Of a stretch of DNA of 64,000 bases, positions 56,363 to 64,000 are shown piece after piece. The notes beneath the pieces are model-generated. The model made no database searches. It saw nothing but the letters and a program-made list of their open reading frames with translations, and was not told the DNA's origin. Source of the DNA: Corynebacterium kalidii (lineage in GTDB: Bacteria; Actinomycetota; Actinomycetes; Mycobacteriales; Mycobacteriaceae); NCBI RefSeq assembly GCF_022869005.1, contig NZ_JALIEA010000011.1, forward strand, positions 248,001-312,000, in the 5' to 3' direction. Position numbers and translations under genes: made by a program. Each line of letters starts with the position of its first letter. The stretch's first letter is position 1.

Positions 56363-57997
56363 CTACAGCGGCAGGTTGCCGTGCTTGCGGGCGGGGGTGT
56401 CGATGACCTTGCGTTCCAGCAGGCCGAGGCCGTCGATGACCTGGGCGCGGGTCCGGGACGGGGGGATCACGGCGTCGACGTAACCGCGCTCGGCCGCGGC
56501 GTAGGGGTTGACCAGGGTCTTCTCCACCTCGTCGGTGAGCTCCACGGTCAGCGCCGCGACGTCCTTCCGGCGCCGTTCCGCCTTCGCCAGGGTGTCGGCG
56601 TGGACGGCGGCGACGGTGTTCTCCGCGTCGGCGTTGGAGATCTGGGCGCTCGGCCAGGCGAAGACGAGGTCCGCGCCGATGTTCTTGGAGCCCAGGGCGA
56701 TGTAGGACGTCCCGTAGGCCTTCCGGGTGACCACGGTGACGATACCCACGGTCGCCTCGGCCACGGCGTACAGCAGGGAGGCGGAGCGACGCAGCAGGCC
56801 GCCGCGTTCCTCGTCGCCACCGGGCAGGAAGCCGGGGGAGTCGACGACGAAGACCACCGGGACGTTGAAGGAGTCGCAGGTGCGGATGAACCGGGCGGCC
56901 TTCTCTGCGGCCGCGGCGTCCAACGCACCGGCGAGGACCATCGGCTGGTTGGCGACGACACCGACGCCGCGACCACCGACGCGGGCGAAGCCGGTGAGGA
57001 CGTTGCCTGCGTAGTCGGGCTGCAGCTCCAGGAACGAGTCGGGGTCCACGATGCCGGCGAGGACGTCGTTGACGTCGTAGCCGGCCAGGGGCGAGTCCGG
57101 GATGACCGAGTCCAGCGCGGCAGCGGCCCCGGTGCCGTCAGCGCCGTCAGCGCCGACAGCGCCGACAGTGCCGTCGGTCACCTCGGCGGCCGGCACCGTC
57201 GACCGGTTGTTGGACGGGAGCTGGCCGAGCACGGCCCGGACCGTCTCGAGTGCCGCGCGGTCGTCCGGCGCGGTGTGGTGCGAGGTCCCGGTGACCGCCG
57301 CGTGGGTCGCCGCGGACCCCAGGTCGTCGGCGGTGACGTCCTCCCCGACGACGCGCCGGGTGATCTCCGGGTCGGTCAGGTAGAGCGACGAGGAGCCCTC
57401 CACCATGACGACCACGTCGGCGAGCACCGGCTGGTGGGCCTCGGTCCCCGCCGTCGGCCCGGCGATCACCGAGATCTGCGGGACGACCCCGGACAGCTGG
57501 GTACGCAGACGGTAGAGACGTGCGGCCATGCCCAGCGACACCACGCCCTCCTTGACCCGGGCGCCGGTGGAGTCGTGCACGCCGACCAGGGGCACACCGG
57601 AACGCAGCGCGAGTTCCATGACCTTGACCAGCTTCTCGGCATGGACCTCGCCCACTGTGCCGTCGAACACGGTGCCGTCCTGGGAGAAGACGCAGACCTG
57701 CCGACCGTCGACGGTGCCGTAGCCGGTGACCACGCCGTCGGACACGGGGCGGGAGCGGTCCATCCCGTAGGCGTTGGCGCGGTGACGGGCCAGCGCGTCG
57801 ATCTCGACGAACGACCCCTCGTCCAGGAGGTGCTCGACCCGTTCGCGGGCGGTGAGGCGGCCGGCCGCGTGGACGGTGGCGACGGCGTCCTCGCCGACCG
57901 GTGCCGACGTCTCCTCAAGACGGATGCGGAGATCCTCGAGTTTCCCTGCTGTGGTAGACGTGTCGACCTGGCGGGGGGCGGGGGTGGGTGAAGTCAT
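56363..57997 (-). CDS. accD: Acyl-CoA carboxylase beta subunit (carboxyltransferase)
   Basis: A 544-residue carboxyltransferase. N-terminal half: GRLTARERVEHLLDEGSFVEID, FSQDGTVFDGTVGEVHAEKLVKVME, GARVKEGVVSLG. C-terminal half: GFARVGGRGVGVVANQP, VVFVVDSPGFLPGGDEE, YGTSYIALGSKNIGADLVFAWPSAQI. Residues 275-290 are an ADG/AVG repeat that joins the two halves. It transfers CO2 from biotin to acetyl- or longer acyl-CoA for fatty or mycolic acid synthesis; the exact AccD class (dtsR-like) is not decided. TAGACT lies 7 bases before the ATG. Confidence 0.93.
   Translation of the reverse strand: MTSPTPAPRQVDTSTTAGKLEDLRIRLEETSAPVGEDAVATVHAAGRLTARERVEHLLDEGSFVEIDALARHRANAYGMDRSRPVSDGVVTGYGTVDGRQVCVFSQDGTVFDGTVGEVHAEKLVKVMELALRSGVPLVGVHDSTGARVKEGVVSLGMAARLYRLRTQLSGVVPQISVIAGPTAGTEAHQPVLADVVVMVEGSSSLYLTDPEITRRVVGEDVTADDLGSAATHAAVTGTSHHTAPDDRAALETVRAVLGQLPSNNRSTVPAAEVTDGTVGAVGADGADGTGAAAALDSVIPDSPLAGYDVNDVLAGIVDPDSFLELQPDYAGNVLTGFARVGGRGVGVVANQPMVLAGALDAAAAEKAARFIRTCDSFNVPVVFVVDSPGFLPGGDEERGGLLRRSASLLYAVAEATVGIVTVVTRKAYGTSYIALGSKNIGADLVFAWPSAQISNADAENTVAAVHADTLAKAERRRKDVAALTVELTDEVEKTLVNPYAAAERGYVDAVIPPSRTRAQVIDGLGLLERKVIDTPARKHGNLPL
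57128..57175 (-). repeat. Short in-frame repeat in accD
   Basis: Nine-base units related to GCTGACGGC and GCTGTCGGC, encoding ADG/AVG triplets in the interdomain linker. Confidence 0.6.
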
Positions 57998-58004
57998 GGC
58001 CTAC

Positions 58005-58069
58005 AGTCTAGGAGCAAAGTGTTCCCGCGTCGCCACAGAGGTCGCCCGTGCGCGTGCGGGCGTTATCCT
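58005..58069. promoter_or_regulatory. Divergent leaderless promoters of accD and birA
   Basis: Minus strand: TAGACT at 58005-58010, 7 bases before the accD ATG. Plus strand: TATCCT at 58064-58069, 7 bases before the birA ATG. The carboxylase and its biotin ligase are thus expressed from a shared 79-base region. Confidence 0.55.
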
Positions 58070-58076
58070 TGTGGCC

Positions 58077-58994
58077 ATGACAGACTCCCGTGCCCCCCTC
58101 GACGCCTCCAGCCTCGCCGCCCTCCTCCCGGACGGCTCCCGCGTGGGGCCGATCTCCGTCACCGGGACGACGGGGTCGACGAACACGGACCTGGCGGACG
58201 CCTTCCGCGCGGACCCGGGGACCGCCGACCGGACGGTGCTCCTGGCGGAGGAGCAGGTCACCGCCCGTGGCAGGTTGGGCCGACGTTGGTCGGCACCGGC
58301 CGGCGCCCAGGTGATCATGAGCGTGCTGCTGCGGCCGTCGGCCGGCGAGGTGCCGCCCGCGCGGCTCGGGGAGCTGCCCCTGTTGATCGGGGTGGCCGTC
58401 GCCGAGGCGGCCCGGGGGACCGGCGTTGACGCGCGGCTGAAGTGGCCCAACGACGTCGTCGTGCTTGACGGACCCGCTCACGGACCCGGCGATGACGCGC
58501 GGCCGGCGTCGCCGTACGGCTACCGCAAGCTCGCCGGGATCCTCGTCGAGGCGGTGAGCCTCGACCCGGCGGCGGTCGTCGTCGGCGTCGGGCTGAACGC
58601 GTCGATCACGGCGGAGGAGTTCGCCCGGGCGGGGGTCGAGGCGGGCACCTCCCTGGCGGTGGAGGGGGCCACGATGCAGACCGTGCAGGACCGCCGGGCG
58701 CTCGCCGCCGCCGAGCTCTCCCGGATCCTCGAGGTGGACCGGGCCTGGCGTGACGGTGGCGAGGCGCTGGAGCGGCTGCGGCACCGCTACCGCGAGCTCT
58801 CGGCGACGCTCGGTACCCGGGTGCGTGCCGAACTGCCCGGCGGGGAGCGGCTCACCGGCACCGCCGTGGACCTCGACGGACAGGGCGGGCTGGTCGTCGC
58901 GACGGACGACGGCGGGCGACGGACGGTCACCGCCGGCGACGTCGTCCACCTGCGTCCTGTCTCGGGCGCCGGGTCGACCGGGGCGAAGGACTAG
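58077..58994 (+). CDS. birA: Biotin--[acetyl-CoA carboxylase] ligase
   Basis: A 305-residue biotin protein ligase without the N-terminal DNA-binding domain of E. coli BirA, as in corynebacteria. VTGTTGSTNTDLADAF, EEQVTARGRLGRRWSAPAGAQVIMSVLLRP (biotin loop), LKWPNDVVVLDG, YRKLAGILVEAV, VVVGVGLNAS and the C-terminal SH3-like part are visible. It attaches biotin to AccBC Lys559. It is divergent from accD. Confidence 0.93.
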   Translation: MTDSRAPLDASSLAALLPDGSRVGPISVTGTTGSTNTDLADAFRADPGTADRTVLLAEEQVTARGRLGRRWSAPAGAQVIMSVLLRPSAGEVPPARLGELPLLIGVAVAEAARGTGVDARLKWPNDVVVLDGPAHGPGDDARPASPYGYRKLAGILVEAVSLDPAAVVVGVGLNASITAEEFARAGVEAGTSLAVEGATMQTVQDRRALAAAELSRILEVDRAWRDGGEALERLRHRYRELSATLGTRVRAELPGGERLTGTAVDLDGQGGLVVATDDGGRRTVTAGDVVHLRPVSGAGSTGAKD

Positions 58995-59005
58995 GGGGCG
59001 CCGCC

Positions 59006-59569
59006 GTGCCGAAGATCACCTTCGCCCCGGACGAGGAGGTCCTCGCCGAACTGAGCCCGTCGCGGCGCAGCACCCTGTTCCCGGTGCTGGAGCTCGTCGT
59101 CATCACCGGGCTGGTGTGGCTCGCCGTCGGGCTGGTCGACTCCTACCTCGGCGGACTGGCCACCACCTGGGTCGGCTACGTGCCGGACAACATCGCCGAC
59201 GTCCCGGCGCTCGTCGGCGACGCGGACGCGGACACCGCCACGGCCGCGCTGTGGGCGCGCCGGGCCGTCCTGGTGGCGTGGGTGTGGTTGAGCTGGCGCC
59301 GGTGCCTGCGCCACCTGCTGTTCCGCACGCGCAGCCGGATGATCCTCACCGACAGCCGTCTGATCACCGCCACCGGGCACATGCGCAGCAGGATCGGGGA
59401 GGTCCCCGTGGCGCAGATCGTGGACGTGCGGGTGCACAAGTCCGAGGTCCGGGTGTTCCTGCGCGGGGGCGGACGGCCACTGGTGCTGCGCGACGTGCCC
59501 TACGCCCGGCGTTTCGCCCGGCTGCTGCATTCCCGCATCCCGGTCCACCTGCCGCGCCAGCTATACTGA
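59006..59569 (+). CDS. Bacterial PH-domain membrane protein
   Basis: A 187-residue protein with a hydrophilic start, two membrane segments (LFPVLELVVITGLVWLAVGLV and RRAVLVAWVWLSWRRCLRHLLF), then a bPH2-type region (RMILTDSRLITATGHMRSRIGEVPVAQIVDVRV...). The family sits between birA and purK in corynebacteria; its role is unknown. AGGGGG precedes the GTG. Its TGA stop shares the last base of the purK -10 box. Confidence 0.82.
   Translation: MPKITFAPDEEVLAELSPSRRSTLFPVLELVVITGLVWLAVGLVDSYLGGLATTWVGYVPDNIADVPALVGDADADTATAALWARRAVLVAWVWLSWRRCLRHLLFRTRSRMILTDSRLITATGHMRSRIGEVPVAQIVDVRVHKSEVRVFLRGGGRPLVLRDVPYARRFARLLHSRIPVHLPRQLY
59562..59567 (+). promoter_or_regulatory. -10 box of purK
   Basis: TATACT, 8 bases before the GTG at 59576. 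Its final T begins the TGA stop of the PH-domain gene. Confidence 0.5.
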
Positions 59570-59575
59570 ACCACC

Positions 59576-60844
59576 GTGACTGACGCGCAGAAGACTCCCG
59601 ACCGAACGCATTCCCGCCCGGAGGCGCACTCCCCGGACATGCCGCTGGTCACCGTCATCGGTGACGGGCAGCTCGCCCGGATGATGCAGCAGGCCGGTAT
59701 CGAACTGGGGCTGACCGTCCGGCTGCTCGCCGGGTCGACCGGCGCCTCGGCCGCGCAGGCCACCGCGGACGTGTGGCTGGGGGCCTACACCGACGAGGGC
59801 GTGGTCCGGGGCGTCGCCGCGGGCGCGGACGCGGTGACCTTCGACCACGAGCATGTGCCCAACGACTACCTCGAGGCGCTCATCGCCGAGGGCGTCTACG
59901 TGCAGCCCCAGCCGTCGGCGTTGATCAACGCGCAGGACAAGCTGGTGATGCGTCGGCGGATGCGGGAGATCGGCGCCCCGGTGCCGCCGTTCCTGGCGGT
60001 GGAGTCCGTGGAGGACGCCGCGGGGTTCTGGGACGCCACCGACGGTGCGGTGTGCCTCAAGGCCCGTCGGGGCGGGTACGACGGCAAGGGTGTGTGGTTC
60101 CCCGCCACCCGCGACGACCTGTGCGCGCTGGTCGCCGACCTCCTCGCCGAGGGGGTGCCGTTGATGGCGGAGAAGAAGGTGCGCCTGGTCCGCGAGCTGT
60201 CGGCGATGGTGGCGCGGACGCCGTCGGGTGAGGTCGCGTCGTGGCCGGTCGTGGAGTCGGTGCAGGCCGACGGGATCTGCTACCTCGCGGTGGCGCCGGC
60301 ACCGGCGGAGACGGAGGGACGGCGCCGGGTCGTCGACCAGGCGTACTCCCTGGCCCGGCAGGTGGCCGACGAGCTCGGTGTCACCGGCGTGCTCGCCGTC
60401 GAGCTCTTCGAGACCGTCGACGAGGCCGGGCAGCCGGAGATCATCGTCAACGAACTGGCGATGCGGCCGCACAACACCGGCCACTGGACCCAGGACGGGT
60501 GCGTGACCAGCCAGTTCGAGCAGCACCTGCGGGCGGTCCTGGACCGGCCGTTGGGGTCGACCGCACCGGTGTCCGCCACGACGGTGATGGCGAACGTCCT
60601 CGGTGACGACACTGCCGACCCGGAGATGCCGATGCCCCGGCGGATGGACGAGGTGTGGCGCCGGTTCCCCACGGCGAAGATCCACCTGTACGGCAAGGAC
60701 TGGCGCCCGCGGCGCAAGATCGGGCACGTGAACATGTCCCTGCCCCTGGGTGTGGAGGCGACGGCGGAGAACGTCGACGCCCTGCGCCGCGACGCCCGCC
60801 TGGCGTCGGACTTCCTCGTGACCGCACGCTGGACGGACGCCTGA
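59576..60844 (+). CDS. purK: N5-carboxyaminoimidazole ribonucleotide synthase
   Basis: A 422-residue ATP-grasp enzyme of purine synthesis; it carboxylates AIR using ATP and bicarbonate. VTVIGDGQLARMMQQAGIELGLTVRLL, CLKARRGGYDGKGVW (ATP loop), AEKKVRLVRELSAMVAR and EIIVNELAMRPHNTGHWTQDGCVTSQFEQHLRAV are family blocks. The first 20 residues are a hydrophilic extension. purE follows 27 bases later under its own promoter. Confidence 0.95.
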   Translation: MTDAQKTPDRTHSRPEAHSPDMPLVTVIGDGQLARMMQQAGIELGLTVRLLAGSTGASAAQATADVWLGAYTDEGVVRGVAAGADAVTFDHEHVPNDYLEALIAEGVYVQPQPSALINAQDKLVMRRRMREIGAPVPPFLAVESVEDAAGFWDATDGAVCLKARRGGYDGKGVWFPATRDDLCALVADLLAEGVPLMAEKKVRLVRELSAMVARTPSGEVASWPVVESVQADGICYLAVAPAPAETEGRRRVVDQAYSLARQVADELGVTGVLAVELFETVDEAGQPEIIVNELAMRPHNTGHWTQDGCVTSQFEQHLRAVLDRPLGSTAPVSATTVMANVLGDDTADPEMPMPRRMDEVWRRFPTAKIHLYGKDWRPRRKIGHVNMSLPLGVEATAENVDALRRDARLASDFLVTARWTDA

Positions 60845-60858
60845 CCCTCGCCGGCAGG

Positions 60859-60864
60859 TAGACT
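60859..60864 (+). promoter_or_regulatory. -10 box of purE
   Basis: TAGACT, 7 bases before the GTG at 60872. Confidence 0.5.
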
Positions 60865-60871
60865 GACCGGC

Positions 60872-61420
60872 GTGACTACCGAGAACAGCTCAGAGAACAA
60901 CGCAGGGGCGGACACAGGTCGCAGGCCCCTGGTCGGCATCGTGATGGGGTCGGACTCCGACTGGCCGACCGTGGAGCCCGCGGCGCAGGTCCTGGCGGAG
61001 TTCGGGGTCCCGATGGAGATCGGTGTGGTGTCTGCACACCGCACGCCTGAGCGGATGCTCGACTACGCCCGCAACGCCCACTCCACCGGCGTGAAGGTGA
61101 TCATCGCCTGCGCCGGTGGCGCCGCACACCTGCCGGGCATGGTCGCCGCGGCGACACCGCTGCCGGTCATCGGTATCCCGCGCGCGCTGAAGAACCTGGA
61201 CGGGCTGGACTCGTTGCTGTCGATCGTGCAGATGCCGGCCGGTGTCCCCACCGCGACGGTGTCCATCGACGGCGCGAAGAACGCCGGGCTGCTCGCCGTC
61301 CGGATGCTCGGCGTGGGCGACCCGCGCCTGCTGGAGGGCATGGTCGCCTACCAGGAGCGCATGCGTGACGAGGTCCTGGAGAAGGACAGCCGCCTGAAGC
61401 AGCAGCTGATGGGCGAATAG
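60872..61420 (+). CDS. purE: N5-carboxyaminoimidazole ribonucleotide mutase (class I PurE)
   Basis: A 182-residue protein, the size of class I Pur[67 protein letters not shown] and [34 protein letters not shown] are diagnostic. It isomerises N5-CAIR to CAIR after PurK. The first 20 residues form a short hydrophilic leader. Confidence 0.96.
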   Translation: MTTENSSENNAGADTGRRPLVGIVMGSDSDWPTVEPAAQVLAEFGVPMEIGVVSAHRTPERMLDYARNAHSTGVKVIIACAGGAAHLPGMVAAATPLPVIGIPRALKNLDGLDSLLSIVQMPAGVPTATVSIDGAKNAGLLAVRMLGVGDPRLLEGMVAYQERMRDEVLEKDSRLKQQLMGE

Positions 61421-61442
61421 GGCCCGGGGGAGGAGCCTGACG

Positions 61443-62477
61443 ATGTCGGCGATCCTGCTCGTCACCCTGCTGGTGACGGCCGCGGCCGGGGCCACCGCCT
61501 GGACCGTGAAGTCGCGGTCGCGGTGGCAGGGCAACGGACTGATGGTCCTGCTCGTCGCCGAGCTCCTGTGGGCGTGGCTCATCGTCGCCGCCCACGGCGG
61601 TGGTTTCCCGCTGCCGGTGTGGTCGGCGTGGGGTGTCTCGCACCTGGTCGTCGCCGGGGTCGGGTGGGGAGTCGCCCGGTGGATGGGCGACGCCCTGCCC
61701 GGTGTCGACGGGCGCGGCTGGTTCCACCTGAGCACCGTCGTGGCGGCGGCGCTGATGCTGTCACTGGGGCTGGGCAGTGCGGTCCTCGCCCTCGGCGCCT
61801 GGGACAGGTGGCGCACCTGGGGCGCGGGGGTCAACGACGCGCTGATCGTCCTCACCGTGCTCGGCGGGGCCGGGGTGGTGCTGTGGGTTGTCACGGTGGT
61901 GTCGATGGTGGTCTTCCTGCTGCAGGTGCGGCGTGGACGGCAGCGGCGGGCACCACGGGACGCCGACGCCGTGGTCGTCCTGGGTGCGGGGCTGGTCGCC
62001 GACCGGGTCAGCGACCTGCTGTCCTGCCGGTGTGACCGGGGTGCCGCGGCATGGCGCACCCTGGAGGCGGCGGACCCGGCGACGACCGCGCCGCTCATCG
62101 TCTCCGGTGGGCGGGGTGAGGACGAGCCGGTCACGGAGGCGGAGGCGATGCACCGCTACCTCGCCGGCCGCGGCTTCCCCCGCGACGTGGTCCTGGAGGA
62201 ACGCTCCGCCACCGACACCACGGAGAACCTGCACTTCAGCCTGGACCTGCTCGCCGGGCAGGGGGTGGCCCACCCGTTCATCGTGGTGTGCACCTCGGAC
62301 TTCCACGTGATGCGGACCGGGCGCATCCTGGAGATGCTGCGCGAGGAGCGGGCCGGCAACGGACGGCCCTTCGACGGGGTGGTGCTCGGCGCACCGACCC
62401 CGAAGCCGTCATTGCCGGCGGCGTACCTGCGGGAATACGTGGCGTTGATGATCCACCGGGTGCTGGGCCGGGCCTGA
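61443..62477 (+). CDS. YdcF/SanA-type (DUF218) membrane protein
   Basis: A 344-residue protein. The first 165 residues contain about five helices; the rest is a DUF218 domain: DAVVVLGAGLVADRVSDLL, APLIVSGGRGEDEPVTEAEAMHRYLAGRGFPRDVVLEERSATDTTENLHFS and VVCTSDFHVMRTGRIL. The domain is linked to envelope homeostasis (SanA, ElyC) but its activity is not established. GGAGGAG precedes the ATG. It follows purE by 22 bases and is probably co-transcribed. Confidence 0.85.
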   Translation: MSAILLVTLLVTAAAGATAWTVKSRSRWQGNGLMVLLVAELLWAWLIVAAHGGGFPLPVWSAWGVSHLVVAGVGWGVARWMGDALPGVDGRGWFHLSTVVAAALMLSLGLGSAVLALGAWDRWRTWGAGVNDALIVLTVLGGAGVVLWVVTVVSMVVFLLQVRRGRQRRAPRDADAVVVLGAGLVADRVSDLLSCRCDRGAAAWRTLEAADPATTAPLIVSGGRGEDEPVTEAEAMHRYLAGRGFPRDVVLEERSATDTTENLHFSLDLLAGQGVAHPFIVVCTSDFHVMRTGRILEMLREERAGNGRPFDGVVLGAPTPKPSLPAAYLREYVALMIHRVLGRA

Positions 62478-62491
62478 GACGGCGCAGGGGG

Positions 62492-63928
62492 TCAGAACCG
62501 CGCCGACCCGCCGCCGCCGGAGAAGCCGCTGCTGAAGGACACGTTCGTTCCGGAGGACGTGGCGCTCTGGGCGGCCTCGACATCCGCCGTGTGCCAGGAA
62601 CTGAGGAGCGCGAAGGGGATCCAGTTCCCGTGCCCGGCACCCACCCGGTAGTCCGCGTCGTAGATCCGGGGAGCATGCCGGTCCCCGTCGTCCGTCGACA
62701 GGCCGTCCATCTCCTGCTCCCGCACCAGGGACAGCACCTGCCCGTAGGAGCGGACGATGGCGGCGTACCGGTCCATGAAGTCCGGGGCGTCGAGGTCGGC
62801 CGACAGTGCCTCGACCTGCGCGGAGACGCCGGACAGCATCTCCTGCAGGCCGGGCGAGGTGGTGCCGGCACGGGCGGCGGTGACGTCGTCGGAGAGTGCG
62901 GAGAGTTCGCGGCGGCGCACACCGGTGTCGCCGTGCTCCATGGCGAAGATCCGGTCGATGGTGCCCTCCGCGCGCACCATCCTGGTCATCGCCCGGTGGG
63001 CGTCGGCGAGGGTGGCGGCATGCGAGCGGAAGGCCTTGTCGTCGGACTCCTGCGACAGGCCCGTCGCGGAGAGCCCGGTGTCGACGGCGAGGAAGGCGTC
63101 ACGGCATTCCCGCCACTGCCGACGCAGCTCGTCGTCGGCGACGGGTGAGGTCAGCGAGTTCGCCCGCACGTCGATCTGGTCCATCCGGAGCGCGACGTCG
63201 GTGTAACGGTCGCTGATCTCGTCGAACTGTCCGCGGGCGGTGGCGGCCTTCTTCCTGCGGTGGGCGGCGACCGCCCACCACGCCCCGCCGCCGCCCACGA
63301 CGGCGAGCACACCGGCCCCGGCGAGGATCTGGGTGCCGGAGGGGCCGGATTCCTCGACGACGAGGGACGGGTCGGCCGCGGTGCGGGCGCCGTCGAGCAT
63401 CGCCACGGTCCAGTTGCCGCGCTGCAGGGCGGGCCGCATGTCGGCGAGCGTCCGGTCGAGGTGGCCGCCCTCGAAGAGGTCGAGGGCGCTGCAGACGTCG
63501 TCACCGCAGTACACCCCATATCCCCGAGACGAGATGCCCACGGCGATGATGAGGCTCCCCGGGGCCCAGGTGGCGCCCTCCCCGGTGCCGTCGGGGACGA
63601 GGCGTTCCTCGTGGTCACCGACCCAGTCGAGGATCCCGTCGTTGAACTGTTCGTCGGTGCCCAGCCCGTCCTCCGAGGAGTCCAGGACGATGTAGGTGAC
63701 GTCCCGGACCTGGTCCGGAAGCCCGATCCGGGGTGTCTCCGTGGCGAGGGTGTCCTCGCTGGAGGGGGAGAGGACGTCGTCGGGGTCGGTGACGGTCACG
63801 GTGGGGCCGTTCTCCGGCGCGGCTGCGGCAGCCGGTGTGGTGGCGGCAGCCAGGGGGCCGGCGAGGCTGACGAGGCCGGCGACGAGGACAGCGACGAGGA
63901 CGGTGGCGGTGCGGAACAGTGGTGTCAT
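62492..63928 (-). CDS. DUF5129/TPM-like exported membrane protein
   Basis: A 478-residue protein with a signal peptide (TATVLVAVLVAGLVSLAGPLAAATTPAAAAA), an extracytoplasmic TPM-like region (VTVTDPDDVLSPSSEDTL...YIVLDSSEDGLGTDEQFN..., LIIAVGISSRGYGVYCGDDVC), one helix (ILAGAGVLAVVGGGGAWWAVAA), then a long helical cytosolic part and a Gly/Ser tail SSGFSGGGGSARF. The tail is typical of TPM proteins. Function unknown. TAGCCT lies 9 bases before the ATG. Confidence 0.82.
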   Translation of the reverse strand: MTPLFRTATVLVAVLVAGLVSLAGPLAAATTPAAAAAPENGPTVTVTDPDDVLSPSSEDTLATETPRIGLPDQVRDVTYIVLDSSEDGLGTDEQFNDGILDWVGDHEERLVPDGTGEGATWAPGSLIIAVGISSRGYGVYCGDDVCSALDLFEGGHLDRTLADMRPALQRGNWTVAMLDGARTAADPSLVVEESGPSGTQILAGAGVLAVVGGGGAWWAVAAHRRKKAATARGQFDEISDRYTDVALRMDQIDVRANSLTSPVADDELRRQWRECRDAFLAVDTGLSATGLSQESDDKAFRSHAATLADAHRAMTRMVRAEGTIDRIFAMEHGDTGVRRRELSALSDDVTAARAGTTSPGLQEMLSGVSAQVEALSADLDAPDFMDRYAAIVRSYGQVLSLVREQEMDGLSTDDGDRHAPRIYDADYRVGAGHGNWIPFALLSSWHTADVEAAQSATSSGTNVSFSSGFSGGGGSARF

Positions 63929-63956
63929 GGTGGCCCCAGGCTACCGGGGTGCGGTG

Positions 63957-64000
63957 TCAGTCGTAGCGGCGCCAGCGACGCCACACCGCCCACGTGGCGA
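63957..64000 (-). CDS. C-terminal end of a gene running off the right edge
   Basis: The last 14 codons read ATWAVWRRWRRYD then TGA on the minus strand. The Trp/Arg-rich end looks like the tail of a membrane or small basic protein, but too little is present to identify it. Confidence 0.35.
   Translation of the reverse strand, partial: ATWAVWRRWRRYD

Noticed and set aside
55610..57991. 793-codon plus-strand open frame opposite maf, accE and accD
   Set aside because: It runs antisense through three recognised genes; long open frames are expected by chance at this GC content.

Overview
The window is a stretch of very GC-rich chromosome from an actinobacterium of the Corynebacterium type. The basis for this is gene content and order: biotin-dependent acyl-CoA carboxylase genes (accBC, accE, accD) run beside sseA, maf, birA, a PH-domain gene, purK and purE; isocitrate dehydrogenase is the large monomeric type; metY and metX are adjacent; folD is followed by a DUF3017 gene; McbR-type operators (TAGAC-N6-GTCTA) lie upstream of sulfur genes. 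Around 17 genes begin 6-8 bases after a TANNNT-like -10 box, as expected for leaderless mRNAs. No rRNA, tRNA, CRISPR array, insertion sequence or complete prophage was seen.

Layout. 0-10 kb: edge of a ParA/MinD-like ATPase of the type found with type VII secretion, two secreted or membrane-anchored esterases, two tandem C1-family aminopeptidases, an M18 aminopeptidase, a tRNA methyltransferase, folD-DUF3017 and a luciferase-like monooxygenase. 10-19 kb: a sulfate ABC transporter operon, metX, metY and icd, with McbR-type sites in front of the transporter and metY. 19-30 kb: an MFS exporter, exonuclease III, a TehA/SLAC1 channel with a divergent LysR regulator, trpS, a YihY-type membrane protein, a D,D-carboxypeptidase, adenosine deaminase, a DUF1707 protein and a less GC-rich orphan membrane gene.

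30-41 kb is the most unusual part. A sugar-type ABC transporter (binding lipoprotein, permease, single-domain ATPase) runs straight into an FHA-wHTH gene, a single-pass protein with a Cys-bounded ectodomain and a transmembrane Ser/Thr kinase. These are followed by a J-like membrane protein lacking HPD, a four-helix membrane protein and another Cys-rich single-pass protein. After a DUF222/HNH gene, 40422-41117 encodes a paralogue of the first ectodomain protein. The layout suggests an envelope or nutrient signalling module in which substrate import, phosphorylation and an FHA-linked DNA-binding protein are coupled; this is inference.

41-44 kb: a minus-strand cluster of an ESX/EspC-like helical protein, an NlpC/P60 enzyme without signal peptide, a 59-residue small protein and a conserved hypothetical protein. 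44-64 kb: housekeeping genes for nucleotide salvage (upp, purine nucleoside phosphorylase), a phosphohexomutase, an M20 amidohydrolase, glpK, acyl-CoA carboxylase subunits, biotin ligase, purK/purE, a YdcF-type protein and a DUF5129 protein. A DUF559-type gene here is bracketed by two copies of a structured repeat. The carboxylase genes, biotin ligase and glycerol kinase together serve malonyl-CoA, mycolate and glycerolipid supply; purK/purE with the salvage genes serve nucleotide supply; the cys/met genes and sseA serve sulfur metabolism.
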